Below, piece by piece: positions 15,174 through 24,122 of a stretch of DNA of 26,530 nt. The notes beneath the pieces were generated by a model that had not been told where the DNA came from, did no database searches, and was given only the letters and a program-made list of their open reading frames with translations. The first letter of the stretch is position 1, and each line of letters opens with the position of its first letter. Both the position numbers and the translations under genes were made by a program. The DNA lies in assembly GCA_948560265.1 (NCBI GenBank), contig CAOXTD010000019.1:1-26530 (forward strand), written 5' to 3'. The DNA comes from an uncultured Clostridia bacterium (GTDB lineage Bacteria; Bacillota; Clostridia; TANB77; CAG-508).

Positions 15174-15803
15174 ATGAAAAAAGAACAAGTAATTGAAATT
15201 TTCGAAATATTAAAAAAAGAATATCCAGATGCACAATGTAGTTTGAATTTTAACAGCCCATTTGAAATGATGATAGCAGTTATGCTTTCTGCGCAATGTA
15301 CAGACGAAAGAGTAAACAAAGTAACTGCTGAATTTTTTCCTCATTACCATACTCCCCAAGATTTCGCAGATATGTCACTAGAAAAGATTGAAAGTCTCAT
15401 TCATTCTTGTGGTTTTTATCATAATAAGGCTAAAAATATGAAACTTGCTTCTCAAAAAATTCTAAAAGACTTTAAAGGTGAAGTTCCTCATACTATGAAT
15501 GAACTAATGTCCATTCCTGGAGTTGGTAGAAAAAGTGCCAATGTTGTTATGCTAGAGGCATTTAATGACCCACAAGGAATTGCAGTAGATACTCATTCTA
15601 AAAGATTATCTAATCGTATTGGATTTTCTAAAAAAAGTGAACCTGAGAAAATTGAGCAAGATTTATTGAAACTAATTCCAAAAGAATATTGGAAAGATAC
15701 CAACCACATTTTAATTTGGCATGGCAGAAATATCTGCAAATCACAAAATCCACAATGTGAAAAATGTGCAGTCCGTCACTTATGTCAAAATCCTATCAAA
15801 TAA
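15174..15803 (+). CDS. nth: Endonuclease III (DNA glycosylase/AP lyase)
   Basis: Removes oxidised pyrimidines from DNA and cuts the abasic site. 209 residues, the usual length. The helix-hairpin-helix motif LMSIPGVGRKSANVV carries catalytic Lys120; catalytic Asp139 lies in GIAVDTHSKRLSNR. The C-terminal [4Fe-4S] cluster ligands are Cys188, Cys195, Cys198 and Cys204, in the standard C-x6-C-x2-C-x5-C spacing. ATG 15174 follows a GAAAGG box. It is a single gene with its own promoter. Confidence 0.97.
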   Translation: MKKEQVIEIFEILKKEYPDAQCSLNFNSPFEMMIAVMLSAQCTDERVNKVTAEFFPHYHTPQDFADMSLEKIESLIHSCGFYHNKAKNMKLASQKILKDFKGEVPHTMNELMSIPGVGRKSANVVMLEAFNDPQGIAVDTHSKRLSNRIGFSKKSEPEKIEQDLLKLIPKEYWKDTNHILIWHGRNICKSQNPQCEKCAVRHLCQNPIK

Positions 15804-15869
15804 TTTATAAAAAACAATGAATATTTTTCTGTTTAAATTTCCATACTAAGTTATTAGAAGGTGATTGTT

Positions 15870-16019
15870 TTGACTAATATTAATTGTTCTGAGAATTGTA
15901 AATATCAAAAAGATGGCAACTGTTCTTTTGAAAATATTAATCAAAAGAAAGTAACATCTCATACGGATTGTGCTTATTTTACGCCTAAAACTACTACTTC
16001 TTGTTTCTCTAAAAAATAG
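15870..16019 (+). CDS. 49-aa Cys-rich small protein
   Basis: A short frame starting at TTG (or in frame at GTG 15861) and reading TNINCSENCKYQKDGNC, then a second half with TDCAYF and a final CFSKK. Five Cys in 49 residues suggest metal binding. Small Clostridia proteins with the CxxxCxYQKDGxC pattern are sometimes annotated, without evidence, as hydroxymyristoyl-ACP dehydratase; function is unknown. An AAGGTGAT box precedes the TTG. It lies 66 bases after nth on the same strand. Confidence 0.6.
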   Translation: MTNINCSENCKYQKDGNCSFENINQKKVTSHTDCAYFTPKTTTSCFSKK

Positions 16020-16027
16020 ATTTTTAT

Positions 16028-16056
16028 TTGACTTCCCTATTTTTTTGGTATATAGT
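16028..16056 (+). promoter_or_regulatory. Promoter of the bactofilin-like membrane protein gene
   Basis: -35 TTGACT (16028-16033), 17 bases, TATAGT (16051-16056). Confidence 0.55.
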
Positions 16057-16093
16057 AAACTTATTCTACTAAAAAATTAAGGAGGTTTTTTAT

Positions 16094-17191
16094 ATGCAAT
16101 TCACAAAGAAATTAACATTTTTGCTACTAGCTTTTCTATTATTTCTTTCTCCTTTTGTCTGTGCAACCAATGAAGCTGTAGCATCAACTCCCCAAACTAC
16201 AAATGAAACAATCAAAGTTTTTAATACTGATTTATATCTTGGCGGTCAAGATGTCGTAGTTAGCGATGCAGTAAATGGCAATGTTTTTGCCTTCGGCTCT
16301 ACTGTTACAATTAAGGGAGAAATTCTAGGAGACATTTTCGTCTCAGCAAAATCACTTACTATTAGTGAGACTGCAACTATTCATGGTAATATATTTGTTT
16401 TTGCTAATGATATGACAATTAATGGAAAAGTAAATTATGATGTATACTTTATAGGACAAGATTTTGAGCTTTCAGATAAAGCATATATCAATCGTGATAT
16501 CAGAATTTTTGCAGCTAATGCAAAATTATATGGTTCTATCAAAAAAGATGCTTTTCTTTTTGTTGATAATATTTTAATGAATGACAATGGCGAAAATGTT
16601 ATTGGTGGAAATTTACATTACACTAGCGATAAAGAATTTACTTTTCCTGAAAAAGCAATTATGGGTAATGTAAAATATACTCAATATCAAACTCATACTC
16701 TTACTACTGGTGAAATTATTTTAAAATATGTAAAACAATTTATCTCTGATATTTCACTTGCTATCATTATTATTTTGTTTGCTATTTTCCTAGCTCCTAA
16801 ATTTATTGATAAAATAAATTATGCTTTAATGAAAAGACCATTTATCAGTAGCGGCATTGGTATTTTATCTATTGTTCTAATTCCTGTGTTAGCTCTATTC
16901 TTACTTTTTACAGGATTTTTAACATCTTTGTCTATTGTAATAGCTGTGTTTTATGGTTTAATTTTAACAATTAGCCTTTCTCTCTTCAGTTTAGCTATTG
17001 CAAAGTCACTTTCAGAAAAATGGAATATGACTTCAAAAGGAAAATTCATTTTATTATCTATTTTATCAGCAATTGTATTATGGTTTGCTAAACGCATTCC
17101 AGTTCTTGGTACATATGTATCTCTATTTATTACTGTAGTAGGATTAGGAATGTTTATAACATCATTTATAAAAGTGAAAGAAAAAAATTAA
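16094..17191 (+). CDS. Exported bactofilin-like repeat protein with C-terminal membrane helices
   Basis: 365 residues of unknown function. Residues 1-24 are a signal peptide (basic start, hydrophobic core, cut near VCATNEA). Residues ~45-190 are short hydrophobic repeats of the kind VNGNVFAFGSTVTIKGEI, GDIFVSAKSLTI, GNIFVFANDMTI, the pattern of right-handed beta-helix, bactofilin-like (polymer-forming) domains. Four or so membrane helices follow (~215-360). The helix region is thus likely outside the cell and anchored by the C-terminal half. ATG 16094 has an AAGGAGG box. It is a single-gene unit. Confidence 0.8.
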   Translation: MQFTKKLTFLLLAFLLFLSPFVCATNEAVASTPQTTNETIKVFNTDLYLGGQDVVVSDAVNGNVFAFGSTVTIKGEILGDIFVSAKSLTISETATIHGNIFVFANDMTINGKVNYDVYFIGQDFELSDKAYINRDIRIFAANAKLYGSIKKDAFLFVDNILMNDNGENVIGGNLHYTSDKEFTFPEKAIMGNVKYTQYQTHTLTTGEIILKYVKQFISDISLAIIIILFAIFLAPKFIDKINYALMKRPFISSGIGILSIVLIPVLALFLLFTGFLTSLSIVIAVFYGLILTISLSLFSLAIAKSLSEKWNMTSKGKFILLSILSAIVLWFAKRIPVLGTYVSLFITVVGLGMFITSFIKVKEKN

Positions 17192-17201
17192 ATTTTTAAT
17201 C

Positions 17202-17243
17202 AAAAAAATCCTAATATAAAAACACATTATATTAGGATTTTTT
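17202..17243. terminator. Bidirectional terminator between the bactofilin-like gene and rpe
   Basis: Hairpin AAAAATCCTAATATAA / TTATATTAGGATTTTT with runs on both sides, between convergent genes. Confidence 0.85.
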
Positions 17244-17250
17244 ATTCAAT

Positions 17251-17910
17251 TTATTTTCTTAACTTCTCTACTACACTTGCATAATTGTCAGAATCTGTAA
17301 TAGCGCTACCTGAAACAATAATATCTGCTCCTGCTTCTTTCACATAAGCTACTGTCTCTAAATTAATTCCACCATCAGCTTCAATATCCACTTCTATTTG
17401 CTTCTCTTGCACATATTTTTTTAATGCTCGTATCTTCTCTACCGTTTTTGGAATCAATTCTTGTCTTCCTTGTCCTGGTTCTACTGTCATAACTAATACC
17501 AAATGAACAAATGGTAAAAATTCTGCTACTTCTTCAATTTTAGTGTCTGGCTTTACTGAAATTCCAACTCTAACATTATTTTCTTTAATAATCTTTATCC
17601 ATTCCATTACTTGTTCTTTGTCTTTTGCCGCTTCTAAATGGAAAGTTATAATATTCGGTTCAAATACTAAAAAACTAGAAATATAACTTGGTACATCTTT
17701 TACCATTAAATGAACATCTAATGGTAAATTAGAAATACTACTTAAATACTCACAATATTCTGTCATCTTACTTACAGTGTTATTTTCTACAAATTCTCCA
17801 TCCATAACATCAATGTGAAAATAATCTATTTTTGCTGTTTCCAAATTATATAATGTTTGAATTGTATTTTCGCTTTTTAAGCTTAAAAGTGATGCTGAAA
17901 CTTCTACCAT
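17251..17910 (-). CDS. rpe: Ribulose-phosphate 3-epimerase family protein
   Basis: Interconverts ribulose-5-phosphate and xylulose-5-phosphate in the pentose phosphate pathway. 219 residues, TIM-barrel. The SASLLSL start, HIDVMDG (catalytic Asp), DVHLMV, and IEADGGIN (second catalytic Asp) are present. The phosphate-side loop reads MTVEPGQGRQ where most Rpe proteins have MSVNPGFGGQ, so a related epimerase (for example allulose-6-phosphate) is possible. ATG 17910 lies 21 bases past prkC in the order known from Bacillus, except that rsgA is missing between them. Confidence 0.85.
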   Translation of the reverse strand: MVEVSASLLSLKSENTIQTLYNLETAKIDYFHIDVMDGEFVENNTVSKMTEYCEYLSSISNLPLDVHLMVKDVPSYISSFLVFEPNIITFHLEAAKDKEQVMEWIKIIKENNVRVGISVKPDTKIEEVAEFLPFVHLVLVMTVEPGQGRQELIPKTVEKIRALKKYVQEKQIEVDIEADGGINLETVAYVKEAGADIIVSGSAITDSDNYASVVEKLRK

Positions 17911-17931
17911 TGCTATTTCTCCTATTAAAAA

Positions 17932-19911
17932 TTAATCAATTACTAATACTGGATTTGCTACTGATAAATCAAATTGTACTTCTTTTCTCTTTACTTCATT
18001 TACAAATATTTTTACTGTAACAGTTCCCTTTCCTGAAGCTGTTGCCGTAATATCTGTGCTATCTTTACGTGATGTATCTCTATATACAGTATCACCACCA
18101 ACTTCGATTCTTAAGTTTACTGTGCTATTTATTTCAGCTCCTGTTTCTGGATCTGTATCAATGGTACTATCTGCACCTAATAAAGATTTTAGGTTTAGTT
18201 TAATAGTTCCTGTTTTGATTGCTTCAATACGATTGACTGTAATGGTTATCTTTGTTCCTTCATCAACACTTTCTCCTGCATCAATACTTTGTTTTAGAAC
18301 TTTTCCATTTACTTTTGTTGTATCTTCTTCATAAACAACAGTTACTTCTAAATCAGATAATTTCTTTTTGGCGCTACTTTCTGTTTCTCCAATGACATAT
18401 GGAACATTTACCTTTTTAATTCCTGTTCCAATGCTAACATAAACTTTTACTTTATCACCTGTTTCTAGTTCCTCTCCTTCTTCTGGATCTTGTTTTGTAA
18501 CATAATCTTTTTCAACAGTTTTGCTAGTTTCTTCTATTTTTTCTACTTCCAATTCCATCTCTTCTAATAGTTCTTTTGCTTCGTCAAATTTCATTCCTAC
18601 TACTTTTTTCATCTCAACTTTTTGGGCGCCTAAGCTGACAGTAAACTTGATAGTAGAGTTTTCGTCTACTGTTTTTCCTTCACTGTATGGAGGCTCTTGT
18701 GAAATAATTTTTCCTTCTTCTACTTCCTTATCATGTACTTCTTCTATTTCAATATTAACCTTATCATTCTTATAGGCAGCTTTTGCTTCATCAACTGTCA
18801 TATTTTTCACATCTTTTAACGCTACCTGTGGCGCTTTTCCACCATCTAAAATAAGTTTAGTAGCTCCATATCCAATTAGTGGAATTAATACAATAATTGC
18901 TATTGCAATCACTGTTATCCATACTTTCTTAGCAGTTGGATGCTGAGCAAAATAAGTTGCTAATTTTCCTTTTTTCTTTTTATCAGTCGTCTTTCTCGTC
19001 TTTTCTTCCTCCATTTCATCATTTAAACTTGGAATTCTTTGAGTATATTGCATGGTTTCACTATTTCTTTTTACAAAATTCCCTTCAGGATCTTTTAATG
19101 ACATACTTAAATCTTTTAGCATTTCAGTTGCTGATTGGTATCTTAAGCTAATCTCTTTTTCCATTGCTTTCATAATAATTTTATTTATTGCCAAAGGAAT
19201 AGAAGGATTTAGTTTGATTGGCTCTACTGGTTTTTCTTGCATATGCTTTAGAGCAATAGATACTGGTGTATCTGCATCAAATGGTACTCTACCTGTTAGC
19301 ATTTCATACATAACTACACCTAAAGAATATATATCTGATTTAGCATCTGTATACCCTCCACGTGCATGTTCTGGTGAAAAATAGTGAACAGAACCAATAG
19401 TTGTTCCAAATGCTGTAATTGTAGAATTAGAAACTGCTTTTGCAATTCCAAAATCGGTTACTTTTGCAATTCCCTCTTCTGTAATAATAATATTATGTGG
19501 TTTGATATCTCTATGTACAATATTATTTCTATGTGCCATTTCTAGCGCAGAAGCTACTTGGATAGCAATGTTAACAGACCATTTCCAAGGAAGTACACCA
19601 TCTTCATTAATGATTTCTTTTAATGTTTTTCCTTGTACTAATTCCATAACAATATAGTAGATATTTTCTTCCTGTCCTACATCATAAATAGATACAATAT
19701 TTGGATGAGTCAAACTCGCTGCTGACTGTGCTTCTGAATTAAATCTTTTTATAAATTCCTCATCTGTTGTAAATTCGTCTCTTAAAACTTTAACAGCAAC
19801 ATAACGCTTTAAGATATTACATCTTGCTTTATAGACTGTTGCCATACCGCCTTCTCCAATTTTTTCTAGAATTTCATAACGGTTTCCTATTACTTTACCA
19901 ACTAAATTCAT
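17932..19911 (-). CDS. prkC: Serine/threonine protein kinase PrkC with PASTA repeats
   Basis: A membrane kinase that senses cell-wall fragments and phosphorylates cytoplasmic targets. 659 residues. The Hanks-type kinase domain (~12-270) has Lys41, HRDIKPHN (133-140) and DFG (153-155). A Lys-rich juxtamembrane stretch precedes the membrane helix (~329-350). Three extracellular PASTA repeats follow (~361-428, 430-494, 500-560). Beyond them lies an extra ~95-residue beta-rich domain (Thr/Asp-rich, ending VANPVLVID) that I do not recognise. ATG 19911 lies 13 bases past the prpC stop. Kinase and phosphatase are thus made together. Confidence 0.95.
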   Translation of the reverse strand: MNLVGKVIGNRYEILEKIGEGGMATVYKARCNILKRYVAVKVLRDEFTTDEEFIKRFNSEAQSAASLTHPNIVSIYDVGQEENIYYIVMELVQGKTLKEIINEDGVLPWKWSVNIAIQVASALEMAHRNNIVHRDIKPHNIIITEEGIAKVTDFGIAKAVSNSTITAFGTTIGSVHYFSPEHARGGYTDAKSDIYSLGVVMYEMLTGRVPFDADTPVSIALKHMQEKPVEPIKLNPSIPLAINKIIMKAMEKEISLRYQSATEMLKDLSMSLKDPEGNFVKRNSETMQYTQRIPSLNDEMEEEKTRKTTDKKKKGKLATYFAQHPTAKKVWITVIAIAIIVLIPLIGYGATKLILDGGKAPQVALKDVKNMTVDEAKAAYKNDKVNIEIEEVHDKEVEEGKIISQEPPYSEGKTVDENSTIKFTVSLGAQKVEMKKVVGMKFDEAKELLEEMELEVEKIEETSKTVEKDYVTKQDPEEGEELETGDKVKVYVSIGTGIKKVNVPYVIGETESSAKKKLSDLEVTVVYEEDTTKVNGKVLKQSIDAGESVDEGTKITITVNRIEAIKTGTIKLNLKSLLGADSTIDTDPETGAEINSTVNLRIEVGGDTVYRDTSRKDSTDITATASGKGTVTVKIFVNEVKRKEVQFDLSVANPVLVID

Positions 19912-19924
19912 ATGTTTCTCTCCT

Positions 19925-20650
19925 CTATTTTATTGTTACCACTGTGATATTATCATATCCGCCTGCTTCATTTGCTAAATCTACTAATACTTTTGGTGCT
20001 ATTTCCGGATTTTCTTTTACCACTTTATATATGTCTTTTTCAGCTACCATATTGGTTAGTCCATCTGAGCACATTACCAAAATGTCTCCTTCTTCATAAT
20101 TTCTAGCCCTTAAATCTGGCTCTACATATGCCGTACATCCAAGTGCTTTTGTTAACATATTCTTTTTCGGATGATGATTTGCTTCTTCCCTTGTAATTTT
20201 ACCATCCTCTACTAATTGTTGCACATAACTATGGTCTTTTGTTAACTTCCTAATAATTTCTCCTCTAATACGGTATACTCTACTATCACCAACGTGTCCT
20301 ATATATACTTTACTATTATATATGAAGCAGATGTCCAAAGTAGTACCCATTCCTTCTAAATTTGGTTCTTGTTTTGATTTTTCAAAAACTATCATATTAG
20401 CATATTCAATTGCATTTTTGATTAATTCTATAATTGCTTCCTTGTTATGCTCAATTTGTTCAAAATTATTTTCTATATAACTTTTAGCCGATTCTATGGC
20501 AAGTTTACTTGCTACTTCTCCGCCATTATATCCGCCCATTCCATCTGCTAAGATAAACAATTGCAAATTGTCATCTGAATTTGGAATAGAGTAATAATCT
20601 TGATTGATTTCTCTTGCTTTGCCAATATCTGATTTAGCAAAACCTATCAT
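19925..20650 (-). CDS. prpC: PP2C-type serine/threonine phosphatase PrpC (Stp)
   Basis: A Mn2+/Mg2+-dependent phosphatase that reverses PrkC phosphorylation. 241 residues, the usual size. Metal-binding motifs are visible in order: ADGMGGYNGGEVAS, GHVGDSRVYRI, MCSDGLTNMV and GGYDNITVV. ATG 20650 has a GGGAGG box. It sits directly between rlmN and prkC, as in Bacillus subtilis. Confidence 0.96.
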   Translation of the reverse strand: MIGFAKSDIGKAREINQDYYSIPNSDDNLQLFILADGMGGYNGGEVASKLAIESAKSYIENNFEQIEHNKEAIIELIKNAIEYANMIVFEKSKQEPNLEGMGTTLDICFIYNSKVYIGHVGDSRVYRIRGEIIRKLTKDHSYVQQLVEDGKITREEANHHPKKNMLTKALGCTAYVEPDLRARNYEEGDILVMCSDGLTNMVAEKDIYKVVKENPEIAPKVLVDLANEAGGYDNITVVTIK

Positions 20651-20692
20651 ACACTTTTTCCTCCCGCTATTTTATATTTGAGTTTGCTTTTA

Positions 20693-21712
20693 TTATAAGT
20701 TCTTTCTCCTAAGCTGACCACAAGCAGCATCAATGTCACTTCCCAATTCTCTTCTTATTGTTGCTACGATACCATGGTCATTTAAATAATCCCTAAATTG
20801 AATAATATTTTCATTACTACTTTTTACAAATTTTCCATTTTCAATTTTATTAATTGGAATAAGATTCACATGGCAAATCATTCCTTTTAATAATTGTACT
20901 AAAGCCTTTGCATCTTCTAAATTATCATTATTATCTTTTGCTAATGCATATTCAAAAGAAATACGTTTATTAGTTTTGGCAATATAGTCTCTACATGCCT
21001 GCATTAATTCCTTTAATGGATATAGATTATTAACTGGCATCATCTGACTACGTTTTTCATCTGTCGTTGTATGTAAAGAAATGGATAAGGTACATTGTAG
21101 TTCTTCATTTGCGAAATCATAAATGCGAGGAACTAATCCTGAAGTGGAAATACTAATATGCCTTGCCCCTATATTTAGTCCTTTTTGATGATTGATAATA
21201 CGAATCGCATGCATTACATTATCATAATTATCAAATGGTTCTCCAATCCCCATAAATACAATATTAGAGATATGCTCTCCTATATCTTGCTCTACAGCTA
21301 AAATCTGTTCTACAATTTCACCTGAAGTTAAACTTCTTACAAAGGCAATTCCTGTTGAAGCACAAAATTTACATCCCATTTTGCAACCAATTTGAGAAGA
21401 TACACAAATTGTTTTTCCATGATGGTATTCCATAAGTACAGTTTCTATTGCATTTCCATCTAGAACATCAAACAAATACTTTTTAGTACCGTCAGAGGAT
21501 TCTTGTTTCCTCAATATTTCAAAATTACACATGGTATAATTTTGTTTTAGTTTTTCTCTTAATTCTAAAGAGAGATTCGTCATTTCATCAAATGACTTCA
21601 CTTTTTCTATATAAAGCCAATTAAAAATTTGCTCTGCCCTATATGGCTTTTCTCCCAGAGAAATAAGTTCTTGCTTTAATTCATCTAAGTTGTAATCTTT
21701 AATATTTTTCAT
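20693..21712 (-). CDS. rlmN: 23S rRNA/tRNA adenine C2-methyltransferase RlmN
   Basis: A radical-SAM enzyme that methylates C2 of A2503 in 23S rRNA and A37 of some tRNAs. 339 residues. The iron-sulfur cluster motif is CxxxCxxC (Cys110, Cys114, Cys117 in CKMGCKFCAST). The C-terminal Cys331 (DAACGQLR) is the residue used for the covalent intermediate. Other signatures are GEPFDNYDNV and RHISISTSGLVP. It is the first gene of the rlmN-prpC-prkC-rpe group, with its own promoter. ATG 21712 follows an AGGAG box. Confidence 0.96.
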   Translation of the reverse strand: MKNIKDYNLDELKQELISLGEKPYRAEQIFNWLYIEKVKSFDEMTNLSLELREKLKQNYTMCNFEILRKQESSDGTKKYLFDVLDGNAIETVLMEYHHGKTICVSSQIGCKMGCKFCASTGIAFVRSLTSGEIVEQILAVEQDIGEHISNIVFMGIGEPFDNYDNVMHAIRIINHQKGLNIGARHISISTSGLVPRIYDFANEELQCTLSISLHTTTDEKRSQMMPVNNLYPLKELMQACRDYIAKTNKRISFEYALAKDNNDNLEDAKALVQLLKGMICHVNLIPINKIENGKFVKSSNENIIQFRDYLNDHGIVATIRRELGSDIDAACGQLRRKNL

Positions 21713-21743
21713 AGTAATTTATTTTCTCCTATATTTCAAGATA

Positions 21744-21772
21744 GTTATACCACAAATTGTTATTTTTAGCAA
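21744..21772 (-). promoter_or_regulatory. Promoter of rlmN-prpC-prkC-rpe
   Basis: Minus strand: TTGCTA (21767-21772), 17 bases, TATAAC (21744-21749). Confidence 0.5.
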
Positions 21773-21797
21773 GTAAATTAAGAATATATCTATAATA

Positions 21798-21827
21798 TAA
21801 AACAGCCTAAGATATTTAATCTTAGGC
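21798..21827 (-). terminator. Terminator of the coiled-coil protein gene
   Basis: Minus strand: perfect 9-bp stem GCCTAAGAT / ATCTTAGGC, 5-base loop, then TGTTTTAT. Confidence 0.75.
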
Positions 21828-21835
21828 TTAAAATT

Positions 21836-22081
21836 CTATTTGCTCAAAATCTTCACTAATGCTTGTTCAATATTCGAAAATCTCTTTTCAAATACAATAT
21901 TGGTCATGTCAGCAATTTCTTCAAATTCTCTTAGTTTATCTAATTTTCTCATAGTTACCTTATGATGTCTTTCCATTTCTTGTTTTACATTTGTTTGCTC
22001 ATTTTTTACTTCATTTAATAATTCTTTTACTTCTTCAATTAGTCCTTCTAGTGTTTCTTTTTCGTCTAGTTTCTTAGACAT
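21836..22081 (-). CDS. 81-aa coiled-coil protein of unknown function
   Basis: A short, highly charged, all-helical protein with Leu heptads (LEGLIEEVKELLNEVKNEQT), so probably a coiled coil. It has no signal or membrane helix. I recognise no family. It has its own strong promoter (TTGACC-17-TATAAT), an AGAGGTGG box before ATG 22081, and its own terminator, so it is expressed alone between aspS and rlmN. Confidence 0.75.
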   Translation of the reverse strand: MSKKLDEKETLEGLIEEVKELLNEVKNEQTNVKQEMERHHKVTMRKLDKLREFEEIADMTNIVFEKRFSNIEQALVKILSK

Positions 22082-22123
22082 ATTACCACCTCTTTCGTAA
22101 ATTTGTATTTTCTATACTGTTAC

Positions 22124-22152
22124 ATTATACCATTATGTTATATTTTGGTCAA
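22124..22152 (-). promoter_or_regulatory. Promoter of the coiled-coil protein gene
   Basis: Minus strand: -35 TTGACC (22147-22152), 17 bases, perfect -10 TATAAT (22124-22129). Confidence 0.7.
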
Positions 22153-22190
22153 TACATTTTACGAAATTTTGTTTTCATAGTAAACCATAT

Positions 22191-22228
22191 AATGATTTGT
22201 AAGTGGCAAAGCCACTAACACAATCATT
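22191..22228 (-). other. Hairpin directly after the aspS stop codon
   Basis: Inner stem AGTGGC/GCCACT with a 3-base loop, continued by an outer imperfect stem (AATGATT with AATCATT). There is no T-run on the minus strand, so it may be a weak terminator or an mRNA end protector. Confidence 0.45.
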
Positions 22229-23988
22229 TATTTTTCTTCTACAATTTTAATATGTACATCATCTAATTGTTTTTGGTGAACTCTGCTTGGTGCTCTCATC
22301 AATAGGTCCCTTGCCTTTTTATTCTTAGGAAAGGCTATTACTTCACGAATATTTTTACTATCTGCTACTAGCATTACCATTCTATCTAAGCCTGGTGCTG
22401 CTCCTGCATGTGGTGGAGTTCCATATTGGAAAGCATTATATAATGCTCCAAATCTTGTTTCTACTTCCTCTTCGCTATAACCTGCAATTTCAAAGGCTTT
22501 CACCATTAATTCTGGGTCATGGTTTCTTACAGCACCTGATGCTACTTCATAACCATTACATACTACATCATATTGATAAGCTAAAATTTCTAATGGATTT
22601 TTTGTCATCAGTGCTTCCATTCCACCTTGTGGCATTGAGAATGGATTGTGATTAAAGTCAATTGTTCCTTCATCAGATAACTCATACATTGGAAAATCTA
22701 CAATATAGCATAAACGATATACATTTTTCTCTAATAAATCTAAACGATTTCCAAGTTCAATACGAATTGCTCCTGCAATTTTTTGAACTGTTTTTAATTC
22801 ATCTGCCATAAAGAATACGCTGCATCCTGGCTTCATACCGATTTTTTCTTCTAACTCTTTTTGTACTTCGGTAGTAATAAACTTTGCAATTCCACCAGAA
22901 ACAACGTTTTCATTATCTACTTTAAGCCATGCTAAACCTTTTGCACCTGCTTCTTGCATCGCAAATTCTGTCATAGCATCAAAGAATTTTCTTCCTTGCT
23001 CAGCTCCATTTTCTACCACAATTGCTTTTACTGTCTTATCTTTGAAATTATTGAATTCTACATGTTCAAAAATATCTGTTACATCTTGAATAACTAATGG
23101 ATTTCTTAAATCTGGCTTATCGCTACCATACTTCTCCATTGCTTCTAAATATGGTATTTTTTGGAAAGGTGCTTCATCTACTTTCCAGTCTGTATGTGTT
23201 TTAAATACAGTTGTAAAAATTTCTGCTAATACTTTTAGTACATCTTCTTGCTCTGCAAAACTCATTTCAAAATCTAATTGATAGAATTCACCTGGTGCTC
23301 TATCTGCTCTAGGGTCTTCATCTCTAAAACATGGTGCAATTTGATAATATTTATCAAAACCTGAAACCATTAAAAGTTGTTTAAATTGTTGTGGTGCTTG
23401 TGGAAGTGCATAAAATTCTCCTGCGTGTAGCCTACTTGGTACTAAATAATCTCTTGCACCTTCTGGTGAAGAATTCGCTAGAATTGGAGTTTGAATTTCT
23501 GTAAATCCTAATTCGTCCATTTTTTTACGAATGGTTTTCATGACTTCACTACGAAGCAAAATGGTTTTATGTAATTTATCATTTCTTAAGTCTAGAAAAC
23601 GATATTCTAGTCTTAAGTCTTCTTTTACTTCTCCGCTCTTTTCTGAATTCACTTCAAATGGTAAAACATTTTTGCACTTTCCTAAAATTTCAATTTTCTT
23701 AGCATCTATCTCAATTTCACCTGTAGGAATTTTATCATTTTTATTCGACCTTTCAATAACATCTCCTACTACTTGAAGCACGCATTCTGTTACAATATTA
23801 TCTAGTACATTTTTATCAATTTCTTTATTATCTGCTGAAATAACTACTTGAGTAATACCAAATTGGTCACGCAAATCAATAAAAGCCATAGACCCCAAAT
23901 TTCTAATTTTCTGTACCCAACCTGCTAATATTACTTCTTCTCCTACATTTTTAATCGTTAATTCTCCGCAATTATGATTTCTATACAT
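22228..23988 (-). CDS. aspS: Aspartate-tRNA ligase
   Basis: Charges tRNA-Asp. 586 residues, the bacterial long form. The N-terminal OB anticodon-binding domain (1-~105: GWVQKIRNLGSMAFIDLRD) is followed by the class II core with motif 2 (FRDEDPRADRAPGEFYQLD). The bacterial GAD insertion comes next (~285-415), then motif 3 (GAAPGLDRMVML). ATG 23988 has an AGGGGAG box and a clear promoter. No hisS, its common neighbour in Firmicutes, is seen; the DGR lies immediately upstream. Confidence 0.97.
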   Translation of the reverse strand: MYRNHNCGELTIKNVGEEVILAGWVQKIRNLGSMAFIDLRDQFGITQVVISADNKEIDKNVLDNIVTECVLQVVGDVIERSNKNDKIPTGEIEIDAKKIEILGKCKNVLPFEVNSEKSGEVKEDLRLEYRFLDLRNDKLHKTILLRSEVMKTIRKKMDELGFTEIQTPILANSSPEGARDYLVPSRLHAGEFYALPQAPQQFKQLLMVSGFDKYYQIAPCFRDEDPRADRAPGEFYQLDFEMSFAEQEDVLKVLAEIFTTVFKTHTDWKVDEAPFQKIPYLEAMEKYGSDKPDLRNPLVIQDVTDIFEHVEFNNFKDKTVKAIVVENGAEQGRKFFDAMTEFAMQEAGAKGLAWLKVDNENVVSGGIAKFITTEVQKELEEKIGMKPGCSVFFMADELKTVQKIAGAIRIELGNRLDLLEKNVYRLCYIVDFPMYELSDEGTIDFNHNPFSMPQGGMEALMTKNPLEILAYQYDVVCNGYEVASGAVRNHDPELMVKAFEIAGYSEEEVETRFGALYNAFQYGTPPHAGAAPGLDRMVMLVADSKNIREVIAFPKNKKARDLLMRAPSRVHQKQLDDVHIKIVEEK

Positions 23989-24019
23989 ACGTTTCTCCCC
24001 TTTTTGTCACATTTGCCTT

Positions 24020-24048
24020 ATTATACACCATTTAACCTAATGTTACAA
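24020..24048 (-). promoter_or_regulatory. Promoter of aspS
   Basis: Minus strand: TTGTAA (24043-24048), 17 bases, perfect TATAAT (24020-24025). Confidence 0.65.
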
Positions 24049-24055
24049 TATTCTA

Positions 24056-24099
24056 TAAAAAAGAAATCTAATTTGCTAAAATTAGCTCATTAGATTTCT
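24056..24099 (-). terminator. Terminator of the DGR operon
   Basis: Minus strand: AGAAATCTAAT pairs with ATTAGATTTCT, with an inner GCTAA/TTAGC stem, then a T-run. It lies just past the reverse transcriptase stop codon and separates the DGR from aspS. Confidence 0.85.
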
Positions 24100-24122
24100 A
24101 TTGGTTGAAGTGTTCTTTTTCC

